Origin: UBA11591 sp040220895
Lineage (GTDB): Bacteria; Bacteroidota; Bacteroidia; Flavobacteriales_E; Vicingaceae
Direction of reading: 5' to 3'
DNA: 64,000 nucleotides
Assembly: GCA_040220895.1 (NCBI GenBank)
Contig: JAVJVY010000001.1
Coordinates: forward strand, 204,721 to 268,720
Below, one piece after another: positions 50,631 to 59,032 of the stretch (position 1 is its first letter; each line of letters opens with the position of its first letter). The translations under genes were made by a program, and so were the position numbers. Below the pieces are notes generated by a model. The model was not told the DNA's origin. It searched no databases and saw only the letters and a list, made by a program, of their open reading frames with translations.

Positions 50631-53600
50631 ATGAGTGAAAACATCCTCAAGGCTTTAATGCAACTCTTCGCCATTGTGGTGGAAGTGGAAGGTATTTCAA
50701 AAAACAGCCGCCTGATCGTTGAGTCCTTTTTAAAGCAGCAACTCAACCAGGAACTGGTAGAGGAATACCTGTCGCTTTTCGATGAATTCATCGCCAAACA
50801 GAATTCAAAAGCAGATGGTACGCAACGAAGAAAGAAAATATCGGGCAGCAGTGTCAAGGTACTGAAAATCTGTACCGAGATCAATGAAGAACTGGCACAA
50901 CGGCAAAAAGTGGTGGTGCTGATCCGTTTGCTGGAATTTATTTTCAGCGATGGAAAAAAAGCAGCAGAACAAGAGTTGGAGTTTGTCCACACGGTTTCTG
51001 AGATCTTTAACATACCCGAAGAGGAATTTCAAGATGCCAAGGCATTTGTAGAGGCCGGTGCAAAAGACAAAATTGACCTGGAGTCGGTGCTCATCATTGA
51101 CCACAAGGAAAAAAGCGATCTCAAGAACGGCAAGCACATCTACTCCGAAGGCATGGACGACGGGGAAATGCGCGTGCTGATGGTGCGCAGCGTGAACATG
51201 CTGCTATTGAAATACCTTGGACGTCAGGAATTGTACCTGAATGGCCAGGTCCTGACCCCCGGGCGAACAAGCATATTGAATCAAGGGTCTTCACTGAGAA
51301 GCACCAAGGTGCAGCCAATTTATTACAGCGACATTCTGAGTAGTTTCCTTGCCGACTCTTCGGCAGAGAAGATCGTTTTTGAAGTAAAAAACCTGGAATA
51401 CGTCTTTAAAGGGGGCAACATCGGAATGCATACCCTGAATTTCACCGAAGAATCCGGGAAATTATTTGGTGTAATGGGAGCCAGTGGAGCCGGTAAATCT
51501 ACACTGCTCAACCTGTTGAACGGAAATTATACACCGACCAAAGGTTCGGTAACGATTAACGGCATCAGCATTCACGACCAGAGCCAAAAGGAGCGAATTG
51601 AAGGTGTCATTGGATTTGTTTCCCAGGACGACCTGCTGATAGAAGAATTGACCGTTTTTCAAAACCTCTATTACAATGCCAAGTTGTGTTTTGATAAGCT
51701 GAGCGACAAAGAAATTGAAAAGCTGGTGGAAGACACCCTGCACAGCCTGGGCCTGTTTGAAACCCGTGACCTGAAAGTGGGAAGTCCATTGGACAAGACC
51801 ATCAGTGGCGGACAGCGTAAGCGTTTGAACATCGCCCTGGAATTGATCAGGGAGCCTGCGGTGTTGTTCGTGGATGAGCCTACTTCAGGACTGTCTTCAA
51901 GGGATTCTGAAAACATCATGGACTTGCTCAAGCAGCTCGCCCTGAAAGGAAAACTGGTTTTTGTTGTCATTCACCAGCCGTCATCAGACATCTACAAAAT
52001 GTTTGACAAGCTCTTTATCCTTGACACGGGTGGATACCCGATCTACATCGGTGATCCGGTCGATGCCGTCATCTATTTCAAGGAGATGGTCAACCATGTG
52101 AATGCCAATGAGAGTGAATGTCCTAAATGTGGAAACGTAAATCCAGAACAGGTATTTAACATCATTGAATCCAAGGTGGTGGATGAATACGGAAACCTGA
52201 CCAAAAACCGCAAGATAAGCCCAAAGGAATGGTATAAGTTCTACCTGGACCGCTTTAAGGAGACTACAGGTAAAGTAAGCGCCATTATTTCAGATTACAA
52301 CAGCACGTTTCAGATACCCAATAAGCTGAAGCAATTCAAGGTTTTCATCACCAGGGATGTGCTTTCCAAATTGACCAATACCCAATACCTGGTGATCAAC
52401 CTGCTGGAGGCGCCCGTTTTAGCTTTCATTCTGGCGTTTATTGTGAAGTACTACAATCAGGATGCCTCTAATCAGGTGGGCTACATCCTGCGAGAAAACG
52501 AAAATATGCCGGCATACATTTTCATGTCGGTCATTGTGGCCCTATTTATCGGATTGACAGTTAGTGCCGAGGAGATTATCCGCGATCAAAAGATACTGAA
52601 ACGAGAAAAATTTCTGAATTTGAGCAAGGATAGCTACTTGCTGAGCAAGATCACCATCATGTTCGTCCTTAGTGCCATACAGGCCCTCACCTTTGTGCTG
52701 GTTGGGAATTACGTGCTCGATATCCGAGGCATGTGGTTTGACTATTGGTTTGTACTGTTTTCAACGGCCTGTTTTGCCAACATGCTTGGGCTGAACATCT
52801 CTGCCAGCTTCAATTCTGCAGTCACCATTTACATTCTGATTCCTTTTCTTATTATTCCCCAGTTAATCCTTAGCGGGGTGATCGTAAAATTCGACAAACT
52901 TAACCCCGTCATCACGGTTCAGAATTCCGTGCCAATTTCAGGGGAGATCATGGCTTCGCGTTGGGCATTTGAAGCTTTGGCGGTAAATCAGTACAAGAAT
53001 AATAAGTTCGAAAAGGATTTCTATCCATTGGACAAGGAACTGAAGAATGCCGAATACAAGAAGAATTATTGGATAAGGCGCCTTGAAAGCAAGGTGAGTC
53101 TGTTGCAAAACAACCTGAAAGATCCGGAAAAACTAGCTGAACTGAGCGCCGACTTTGACCTGATCCGCCGTGAGCTTTTGAAAGAGCTGAAAGAAACGCC
53201 GCAGGTGAGCTTTGACAATCTGGAAGGTCTTAAGAACTTTTCTGTCGAGCAATTTACACCGGCCATGCTCAATGAAATAAAAGATTATTTACAGGTGTTG
53301 AATAAATACTACATCAAGCACTACAATAACTATTACGATAAAAAAGACGTCATTATATCTAAGCGAAATAGCAGCGAAGAAGAAAAAGCGGCCTACATTC
53401 AATTGAAAGATAACTACACCAACGATGCCCTTGCCGACCTTGTAACCGATAAAACCGGCATCAATAAAATACTCGAGGCAGACGGTAAATTATACCAGAA
53501 ATCCAACCCTGTTTACCTTGACAGTAAAAATTTCAGGGCCCATTTCTTTGCTCCGAACAAAACGCTGTTTGGCCAAAAGATCCACACCTTCTGGGCGAAC

Positions 53601-53714
53601 GTAATGGTTCTGTGGATCATGTCGTTGATGCTGGCCATAACCTTGAAATTCGATGCCTTGCGCAAGCTTATTGAAGGCTTGTCCAAGACCTTCAGTTCCA
53701 TGTTCAAGAAATAA
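50631..53714 (+). CDS. ABCG-like half-transporter with N-terminal TerB-like domain
   Basis: The 1027-residue protein joins three parts. Residues about 1-150 look like a TerB-type helical domain (LLEFIFSDGKKAAEQELEFV, SEIFNIPEEEF). A small beta region follows (ELYLNGQVLTPGRTSILNQG). Residues about 245-490 are an ABC ATPase with Walker A GASGAGKSTLLNLL (about 283), signature ISGGQRKRLNIALELI and Walker B VLFVDEPTSG. The rest is an ABC-2 membrane domain with helices near 580, 625, 670-760 and 1000, split by a long soluble loop (about residues 785-990). The ATPase-first, permease-last order in one chain is that of the eukaryote-like ABCG group. The substrate is unknown. A terminator for the opposite strand begins at its stop, and SiaC converges on it. 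Confidence 0.9.
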   Translation: MSENILKALMQLFAIVVEVEGISKNSRLIVESFLKQQLNQELVEEYLSLFDEFIAKQNSKADGTQRRKKISGSSVKVLKICTEINEELAQRQKVVVLIRLLEFIFSDGKKAAEQELEFVHTVSEIFNIPEEEFQDAKAFVEAGAKDKIDLESVLIIDHKEKSDLKNGKHIYSEGMDDGEMRVLMVRSVNMLLLKYLGRQELYLNGQVLTPGRTSILNQGSSLRSTKVQPIYYSDILSSFLADSSAEKIVFEVKNLEYVFKGGNIGMHTLNFTEESGKLFGVMGASGAGKSTLLNLLNGNYTPTKGSVTINGISIHDQSQKERIEGVIGFVSQDDLLIEELTVFQNLYYNAKLCFDKLSDKEIEKLVEDTLHSLGLFETRDLKVGSPLDKTISGGQRKRLNIALELIREPAVLFVDEPTSGLSSRDSENIMDLLKQLALKGKLVFVVIHQPSSDIYKMFDKLFILDTGGYPIYIGDPVDAVIYFKEMVNHVNANESECPKCGNVNPEQVFNIIESKVVDEYGNLTKNRKISPKEWYKFYLDRFKETTGKVSAIISDYNSTFQIPNKLKQFKVFITRDVLSKLTNTQYLVINLLEAPVLAFILAFIVKYYNQDASNQVGYILRENENMPAYIFMSVIVALFIGLTVSAEEIIRDQKILKREKFLNLSKDSYLLSKITIMFVLSAIQALTFVLVGNYVLDIRGMWFDYWFVLFSTACFANMLGLNISASFNSAVTIYILIPFLIIPQLILSGVIVKFDKLNPVITVQNSVPISGEIMASRWAFEALAVNQYKNNKFEKDFYPLDKELKNAEYKKNYWIRRLESKVSLLQNNLKDPEKLAELSADFDLIRRELLKELKETPQVSFDNLEGLKNFSVEQFTPAMLNEIKDYLQVLNKYYIKHYNNYYDKKDVIISKRNSSEEEKAAYIQLKDNYTNDALADLVTDKTGINKILEADGKLYQKSNPVYLDSKNFRAHFFAPNKTLFGQKIHTFWANVMVLWIMSLMLAITLKFDALRKLIEGLSKTFSSMFKK

Positions 53715-53745
53715 AAAAAGGCCTAAAGTCTACAGACTTCAGGCC
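53713..53745 (-). terminator. Terminator of the siaB-siaC operon
   Basis: GGCCT-aAAGTCT-ac-AGACTT-cAGGCC (53720-53745) forms a long hairpin that is followed on the minus strand by a T-run (53719-53714). It closes the SiaC transcript 25 bp after the stop. It may also act weakly on the plus strand for the ABC gene. Confidence 0.85.
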
Positions 53746-53769
53746 CCTTCAAATCTTTAACGAAAGAGA

Positions 53770-54153
53770 TCACTCTTCTTCGATCTCGATCATTTTAAAT
53801 GGGACGTTGATGATGGCCTCGTAATCTTCGCCGGCTTCCAACATGTCTTCGTCGTCTTCTTCGTAGTGCCAGTTGATGGTGACATTCGATCCACCTGAAT
53901 TGATCTTTTCAAGTTTTTTGAATACATCAAGTATGCACTTAGACGAACTCGTATTGAAGTACTCTAGTTGAATATTCACTTTAGTAACGGTTTGAGGGGA
54001 CCCGGCATAGGCATCCAGGGCCTCGGTCAGTGGCTTGTAAAACTCAATGGAGTTTTCGGGAATCGACCTTCCTTTTATCAACATCTCTCCACTGTTCGTG
54101 TCGAACCTAATGGTAGGGGTTTTTGGTGTTCCTTCAATATTCAATTCTTCCAT
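53770..54153 (-). CDS. SiaC-family regulatory phosphoprotein (DUF1987)
   Basis: This 127-residue protein matches the SiaC/DUF1987 family from end to end: GTPKTPTIRFDTNSGEMLIK, GRSIPENSIEFYKPL, VNIQLEYFNTSSSKCILDVF and INWHYEEDDEDMLEAGEDYE. In Pseudomonas SiaC a threonine (T68) in the matching segment is phosphorylated by SiaB and dephosphorylated by SiaA, and unphosphorylated SiaC activates the diguanylate cyclase SiaD. Here the same threonine of FNTSS is also residue 68. The start lies one base after the SiaB stop. No SiaA or SiaD is in this window. Confidence 0.9.
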   Translation of the reverse strand: MEELNIEGTPKTPTIRFDTNSGEMLIKGRSIPENSIEFYKPLTEALDAYAGSPQTVTKVNIQLEYFNTSSSKCILDVFKKLEKINSGGSNVTINWHYEEDDEDMLEAGEDYEAIINVPFKMIEIEEE

Positions 54154-54154
54154 G

Positions 54155-54715
54155 TTAACTATTTTGTTTTACTGATTCTATAACATTAATGCTCAAACTG
54201 AAAAAGTGATATTTATCATCAATCGGTGAAAAGTTGTAATCCAACTTGCTTCCCGATTTTCTGGCTATATCGATCATTCCCAGTCCTCCTCCGCCTTTTT
54301 CGGACATAACACCATTACTAAGTACTTCTTTGTAATAGGTCTTGAGATCATCTCTGGACATGGCGTTGATTCTGTCCAGTCTATCTTTTAAGCCGGAAAC
54401 GTTTTCTGACAACATGTAGTTTCCGGTAATGATGGAATACTGCTCGTCTACTTTTCCAATGGCAAAAATAGCATTCCTTTCGTTGATATCATCATCAACG
54501 ATCTTTTCGTCGATGTGATGGTACAAATTCTGCAGGCATTCCACCAGAATGTTGTACACTTTTCGTCGCATTTTTGGCGATTCATCCAGGTTATCCATTT
54601 GTGACTCCATTATCTGGAGAATGGACGTCAGCAGTTCAGACGTTACATTGCCTTTAAAGGACAGCATAATGTTATGCTTATCCATCTTGTCGTAAAAATC
54701 AAAAATATCCAGCAT
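54155..54715 (-). CDS. SiaB-family protein kinase (DUF6272)
   Basis: This 186-residue protein has a GHKL-like ATP-binding fold: the N-box region KVYNILVECLQNLYHHIDEK and the glycine-rich loop EKGGGGLGMIDIARKSGSKL. It should phosphorylate SiaC on threonine. It is the first gene of the siaB-siaC pair, with one base between them. It has no sensor or membrane domain, so the signal must come through partners encoded elsewhere, most simply a PP2C-type SiaA. Confidence 0.88.
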   Translation of the reverse strand: MLDIFDFYDKMDKHNIMLSFKGNVTSELLTSILQIMESQMDNLDESPKMRRKVYNILVECLQNLYHHIDEKIVDDDINERNAIFAIGKVDEQYSIITGNYMLSENVSGLKDRLDRINAMSRDDLKTYYKEVLSNGVMSEKGGGGLGMIDIARKSGSKLDYNFSPIDDKYHFFSLSINVIESVKQNS

Positions 54716-54907
54716 GTTCAGTCAACTACTTCACAGGCAACTTGTGCCTAGAACAAATATATAAAACAAAGCAGAAACGGACTACCCTGTTTTTAATAGA
54801 ATTACGAATTAATGAAAAATTGACCTAAATACCTAATCCAACTACTCATTCAATGAGTCTTGAATAATTCAATAAATTTCGGCTAATTTCACGCTTTCTA
54901 TTCAAGC

Positions 54908-55639
54908 ATGCCCATACCCTGGTATAAAGACTGGTTCGACACGGAATATTACCACCTGTTATACGACAAACGCAATGCACGTGAAGCGGAGCAGTTTCTT
55001 GACGCCCTTGTTGCCTACCTAAGCCTTCCAAAAGATGCACGCATCATCGACATTGCCTGCGGCAAGGGACGGCACAGCATTTATCTGAACAAACTGGGCT
55101 ATCGTGTGACGGGCATCGACATAGCCGCCAGAAGTATTGAAGCAGCCAAATGCTTTGAGAACGAAAGCCTGACTTTCTTTCGCCACGACAGCCGCGAGGT
55201 GTTCAGTGCCGATTCATTTGAGGTCGCCATCAACTTATACACCAGTTATGGCTACCTGGAAAGCCGTGAAGCCCTGCTGGACCAGTTGATCAATATGAAA
55301 AATAACCTGGTAAAAGGCGGTACGTTTGTGCTGGACTATTTTAATTCAGAAACCTTGCTGCACTGCACGTTTAAAGAAGATTCCATTGTAAAAGGAAACA
55401 TTGAATTCATCACTTCCAAGAAAATAGCAGGCCACCAGATCGTGAAAACCATCGAAGTAAAAGAAAAAGGGAAATCGGAACATTTTGCCGAAAAGGTTCA
55501 CCTGATATCAAAGCATGAATTTGCGGTGCTTTTTGAAGAAGCAGGCCTGGACATCGTTAAATATTTTGGAGATTACGCCTTAGGACCCTTCCGTGAAGAT
55601 TCGTCGGAACGCTTAATCATCATCGCCCGAAAAAGATGA
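54908..55639 (+). CDS. Class I SAM-dependent methyltransferase
   Basis: This 243-residue soluble methyltransferase has motif I IIDIACGKGRHSIYLNKLGY and the acidic end of strand 2, VTGIDIAARSIEAAK; the later strands end RLIIIARKR. The N-terminus WYKDWFDTEYYHLLYDKRN is a family mark in Bacteroidota. The substrate (small molecule or protein) is unknown. Its stop overlaps the start of the ZIP transporter (ATGATGA), so the two are coupled, which hints at a metal-linked role but does not prove it. Confidence 0.88.
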   Translation: MPIPWYKDWFDTEYYHLLYDKRNAREAEQFLDALVAYLSLPKDARIIDIACGKGRHSIYLNKLGYRVTGIDIAARSIEAAKCFENESLTFFRHDSREVFSADSFEVAINLYTSYGYLESREALLDQLINMKNNLVKGGTFVLDYFNSETLLHCTFKEDSIVKGNIEFITSKKIAGHQIVKTIEVKEKGKSEHFAEKVHLISKHEFAVLFEEAGLDIVKYFGDYALGPFREDSSERLIIIARKR

Positions 55640-56343
55640 TGACTTACCTGCCATTCATCGGTTTATTTCTTGCTACCTTTTTGATTGGTGCCATTGCCCT
55701 TGCCGTGCAGCATCGGCATCAACAATCCATAAAGTTATTTTTGTCCTTTAGCGGGGCATTTTTACTGGCTACCTGTGTAATTCACCTGCTTCCGGAACTT
55801 TTTCAACGAGGCGATCTGAACGTGGCTCCTTTCATTCTTTTGGGTTTTTTCTTTCAGATACTCATCGAATTCATTTCACAAGGGGTGGAACACGGCCACA
55901 TTCACGCCCCAAAAAAAGCCGGCACCTTTCCGGGCCTGATCTTCCTGGGCCTTTGCCTTCACGCCTTTACCGAAGGACTGCCCCTGTCAAACATCGATCA
56001 GGGTGCAGCGTATCAACCACTGTACTGGGGCATTCTCATGCATAAATTACCCATTGCCCTGGTACTTGTTTCGCTCTTTGCTGCCCACGACCTTGGAAAG
56101 CGCACTTCACTTACGGCCCTGGCAATTTTCGCCTTGCTAACGCCCCTTGGGGGGATGACAGGTCATGCCTTGGCTCAGACCACCGGCATTACTCTTATCC
56201 CCTATTTCCTGGCGGCATCGACGGGTATCTTTCTGCACATTTCAACCGTCATCCTTTTTGAAACCAGCCACAATCACCGTTTCAATTTGTTGAAATTCTT
56301 ATTCATCACCGCCGGTGGATTATTGGCCTACGGCCTGTTCTGA
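55636..56343 (+). CDS. ZIP-family metal transporter
   Basis: This 235-residue inner-membrane protein has about eight helices. It carries the ZIP metal-site helices LCLHAFTEGLPLS (HxxxEG) and GILMHKLPIALVLVSLF (HKxP), plus histidine-rich cytoplasmic runs (VQHRHQQ, VEHGHIHAPKK). It probably moves zinc or another divalent cation into the cytoplasm. It overlaps the methyltransferase stop by 4 bp. The first ATG of an ATGATG pair is taken. Confidence 0.92.
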   Translation: MMTYLPFIGLFLATFLIGAIALAVQHRHQQSIKLFLSFSGAFLLATCVIHLLPELFQRGDLNVAPFILLGFFFQILIEFISQGVEHGHIHAPKKAGTFPGLIFLGLCLHAFTEGLPLSNIDQGAAYQPLYWGILMHKLPIALVLVSLFAAHDLGKRTSLTALAIFALLTPLGGMTGHALAQTTGITLIPYFLAASTGIFLHISTVILFETSHNHRFNLLKFLFITAGGLLAYGLF

Positions 56344-56395
56344 GCAATCACTCCGATTTAATCCATCTCATTTTTCCTAATGCCGGAACATTGCG

Positions 56396-56403
56396 TAATT
56401 TCG
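56396..56403 (+). promoter_or_regulatory. Possible -7 box TAATTTCG for peroxiredoxin
   Basis: This is one mismatch from TAnnTTTG, 38 bases before the ATG at 56442, inside the 98-bp gap after the ZIP gene. Confidence 0.38.
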
Positions 56404-56441
56404 CAGCGGTAAAAGAATTTTAATTTTTAATTTTAGATAAA

Positions 56442-57074
56442 ATGGCAGTATTAGTAGGTAAAAAAGCTCCATCGTTCAAGTCGAGCGCGGTTATCAATGG
56501 AAGCGAAATCGTCAATGATTTTTCACTGGATCAATTCGTAGGTAAAAAATACGTTGTTCTGTTCTTCTATCCCAAGGATTTCACCTTTGTGTGCCCTACA
56601 GAACTTCACGCATTTCAGCGCAGATTGGCCGATTTTGAAAAACGCAATGTTGCCGTTGTTGCCTGTTCAACCGATACCGAGCAATCGCATTGGGGATGGC
56701 TTCAAATGACCAAGAAAGAAGGTGGTATTCAGGGAGTGACCTACCCCATTGTTGCCGATACCAACAAAACCATTGCCACCAACTACGATGTTTTGGTGGG
56801 TGACTGGGATTACAACGAAGAAGGAGAAATGACGGCTGAAGGCGAATTGATTGCTTACCGGGGGTTGTTTCTGATCGATTTAAAAGGCGTTGTTCGTCAC
56901 CAATTGGTAAACGACCTTCCGCTTGGACGAAACGTGGATGAAGTGCTCAGGATGGTAGATGCTCTTCAATTTGTGGAAGAGCACGGTGAGGTCTGCCCGG
57001 CCGACTGGCATGAGGGAAGCGAAGGATTGAAAGCCGACCACGTTGGCATTGCTGACTACCTTGCGCGGAATTAA
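56442..57074 (+). CDS. 2-Cys peroxiredoxin (AhpC/Prx1 type)
   Basis: This 210-residue thiol peroxidase reduces hydrogen peroxide and organic peroxides. The peroxidatic cysteine is C51 in DFTFVCPTELHAFQ and the resolving cysteine is C185 in EVCPADW, so it is a typical 2-Cys enzyme. Length and the C-terminal tail match the AhpC/Prx1 group. It is monocistronic: a -7-like box lies upstream and a terminator downstream. Confidence 0.95.
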   Translation: MAVLVGKKAPSFKSSAVINGSEIVNDFSLDQFVGKKYVVLFFYPKDFTFVCPTELHAFQRRLADFEKRNVAVVACSTDTEQSHWGWLQMTKKEGGIQGVTYPIVADTNKTIATNYDVLVGDWDYNEEGEMTAEGELIAYRGLFLIDLKGVVRHQLVNDLPLGRNVDEVLRMVDALQFVEEHGEVCPADWHEGSEGLKADHVGIADYLARN

Positions 57075-57099
57075 TCCACATTGTGAAATGATTTAGAAA

Positions 57100-57124
57100 G
57101 GGGCCCTAGAGGCCCTTTTTTTTT
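57100..57124 (+). terminator. Terminator of peroxiredoxin, overlapping the mazG stop
   Basis: GGGCC (57101-57105), loop CTAGA and GGCCC (57111-57115) are followed by nine T residues. The mazG stop codon (57108-57106 on the minus strand) lies in the loop. Confidence 0.88.
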
Positions 57125-57894
57125 GCCTGCCGGTAGTGCACCTCCATTTCATCGATGGTCATGTCTCCTATGCCCTGCCCTTGCTTAGCGGCTTGTTCTT
57201 CGATGTACTGAAAGCGCTTGATGAACTTCCTGTTCGAGCGTTCCAGGGCATCTTCGGGGTTTAGGTCAATAAAGCGCGTGTAATTGACCATGGCGAATAT
57301 CAGATCGCCCAGTTCTTCTTCCATTTTGGCTGAATCACCCTGGTCAATGGCTTCTTTCCATTCGTGCAATTCTTCATTGACTTTGTTCCAAACGTCTTCC
57401 GGCTTTTCCCAATCAAAGCCTACCCCGGCAGCCTTTTCTTGCAAGCGGTAAGCTTTTAGGAGTCCTGTCAGGCCTTTGGGTACGCCGTCCAAGACCGAGG
57501 TCCTGCCTTTTTCTTTTAATTTTAGTTTTTCCCAATTGCGCTTCACTTCGTTCTCGTCCTTGACCACCACGTCTCCGTAAATATGGGGATGGCGATGAAT
57601 TAGCTTTTCACATATGGACCCAATGACATCGGCCATGTCGAAGCTGCCTTTTTCAGAACCGATCTTGCTGTAAAATGCAATATGCAACAAGAGGTCGCCC
57701 AGTTCCTTTTTGATCTCCTGGTCGTCGTTTGAAAGAATGGCCTCTGAAAGTTCAAAGGTTTCTTCGATGCTCAAGGTGCGCAAGGTTTGGTTGGTTTGCT
57801 TGCGATCCCAGGGACACTCTTCGCGCAAGCGGTCCATGATTTCGAGTAGTCGTTTAAATTCTAGGGCTGCTTTGCTGTGGTCTTGGTTGGCCAT
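57106..57894 (-). CDS. mazG: Nucleoside triphosphate pyrophosphohydrolase MazG
   Basis: MazG hydrolyses nucleoside triphosphates to monophosphates and pyrophosphate, which cleans the pool of odd nucleotides and touches the stringent response. The 262-residue protein has two MazG halves: LSIEETFELSEAI with KKELGDLLLHIAF, and LHEWKEAIDQ with EEELGDLIFAMVNY, which supply the metal-binding E/D residues. The opening MDRLREECPWDRKQTNQTLR is family-specific. Its 5' end contains the promoter of the divergent PagL-like gene. Confidence 0.95.
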   Translation of the reverse strand: MANQDHSKAALEFKRLLEIMDRLREECPWDRKQTNQTLRTLSIEETFELSEAILSNDDQEIKKELGDLLLHIAFYSKIGSEKGSFDMADVIGSICEKLIHRHPHIYGDVVVKDENEVKRNWEKLKLKEKGRTSVLDGVPKGLTGLLKAYRLQEKAAGVGFDWEKPEDVWNKVNEELHEWKEAIDQGDSAKMEEELGDLIFAMVNYTRFIDLNPEDALERSNRKFIKRFQYIEEQAAKQGQGIGDMTIDEMEVHYRQAKKKGL

Positions 57895-57915
57895 GGTATA
57901 TATTTAATAATTTTG
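57887..57915 (+). promoter_or_regulatory. Bacteroidota promoter for the envelope operon (TTG - 18 - TAATTTTG)
   Basis: TAATTTTG (57908-57915) matches TAnnTTTG exactly and TTG stands 18 bases upstream (57887-57889), near the standard -33 spacing. The -33 part lies inside the first codons of mazG on the other strand. Transcription would begin near 57920, which fits the ATG at 57928 and excludes any start upstream. Confidence 0.68.
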
Positions 57916-57927
57916 CGAACTTCTGAA

Positions 57928-59031
57928 ATGATGACGGGCTTTCAAAAAATACTGGTGCTATTTCTACTTCCGCTGCTTTGCCAATTGCAGGCACAAGGTC
58001 AGGAAAAAACCGAGAAGTTAGAGGCCGGGGCTCAATATCATTACGGATTTTTGTGGGGGCACCGCACGGGGCTAAAGGTCTTAAATAAAGGCTATGTCAA
58101 AAGCCTGGAGCTGAGTTTTTACAAAAAGTTCCATGGGTCTGAAGATTGGGAATTAAAATACCGTTACCCCAGCCTGGGAGGAAGCTTTATGTATTTCGAT
58201 TTTGCTAACCCAGAGCAAATGGGTTATGGATTTTCGGCATTTGCCTTTTACGATTTCCCGTTGGTCGGGGGCGACAATGCCTCCTTAAATTTCAAGATCG
58301 GATTGGGACCCGGCTACGTGACCAAGGTTTTTGAACGGAACGAAAACATCAAGAATTATGGACTGAGCACCCGTCTTAACGGATTTGCCTACCTGAGCCT
58401 GAAGGGAAAATTCAGGTTGTATGAAGGCTTAAAGATACACGCGGGTGTGGCCCTTTCCCATTTTTCTAATGCCTCTTACAAAAAACCCAACTTAGGCATC
58501 AATCTTCCCTCGGCTACTCTGGGGCTGACCTATGGATTCCAGGAAGTCGAACTATTGCCTCGAAAAGAGCGGTCGGCCTATACCTTCGCGAAAAAGATTG
58601 ACCACGATGTGTTTCTGAATTACGGGATGAAAGAGAAAAACCCGGTGGGTGGAGAGCTGCACGAGGTGTATTCGCTAAGCTACAGTGCCAGCCGGCTGGT
58701 AACGTTTAAAAGCCGGGTTGGGCTGGGCATGGACATGTTCTACAATTCGGCTTACAAAGGCGAACTCAATGGCAATGGCCAGGTGATTGAGCGCTTTGGC
58801 CAGGTATTCCAATTGGGCTTCAGTGTATTGTATGCTGTTCAGGTCAGTAACTTTTCAATCATCATGAATCCGGGGTATTACGTGGTTACAGATTATATTG
58901 AAGACGGCTATGTTTACTCGCGTTTTGGCGCCCGTTACGTATGGAAGGATCACTACATGCTGAACATTTCCATGAAGACCCATTTTGCCGTGGCAGACCA
59001 CGTGGAGTACGGCATTGGTTATCGGTTTTAA
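57928..59031 (+). CDS. PagL-like acyloxyacyl hydrolase (lipid A deacylase)
   Basis: The protein is 367 residues from ATG 57928 (57931 also possible), with a signal peptide (FQKILVLFLLPLLCQLQAQ). Most of the chain looks like an outer-membrane beta-barrel with many aromatic strands. The lipid A 3-O-deacylase motif HFSNAS is present (H178, S180), followed by PNLGIN, as in PagL. It would remove an ester-linked acyl chain from lipid A. It is about twice as long as Pseudomonas PagL; the extra C-terminal strands (from about residue 215) are of unknown use. It is the first gene of a four-gene operon. Confidence 0.85.
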   Translation: MMTGFQKILVLFLLPLLCQLQAQGQEKTEKLEAGAQYHYGFLWGHRTGLKVLNKGYVKSLELSFYKKFHGSEDWELKYRYPSLGGSFMYFDFANPEQMGYGFSAFAFYDFPLVGGDNASLNFKIGLGPGYVTKVFERNENIKNYGLSTRLNGFAYLSLKGKFRLYEGLKIHAGVALSHFSNASYKKPNLGINLPSATLGLTYGFQEVELLPRKERSAYTFAKKIDHDVFLNYGMKEKNPVGGELHEVYSLSYSASRLVTFKSRVGLGMDMFYNSAYKGELNGNGQVIERFGQVFQLGFSVLYAVQVSNFSIIMNPGYYVVTDYIEDGYVYSRFGARYVWKDHYMLNISMKTHFAVADHVEYGIGYRF

Positions 59032-59032
59032 C

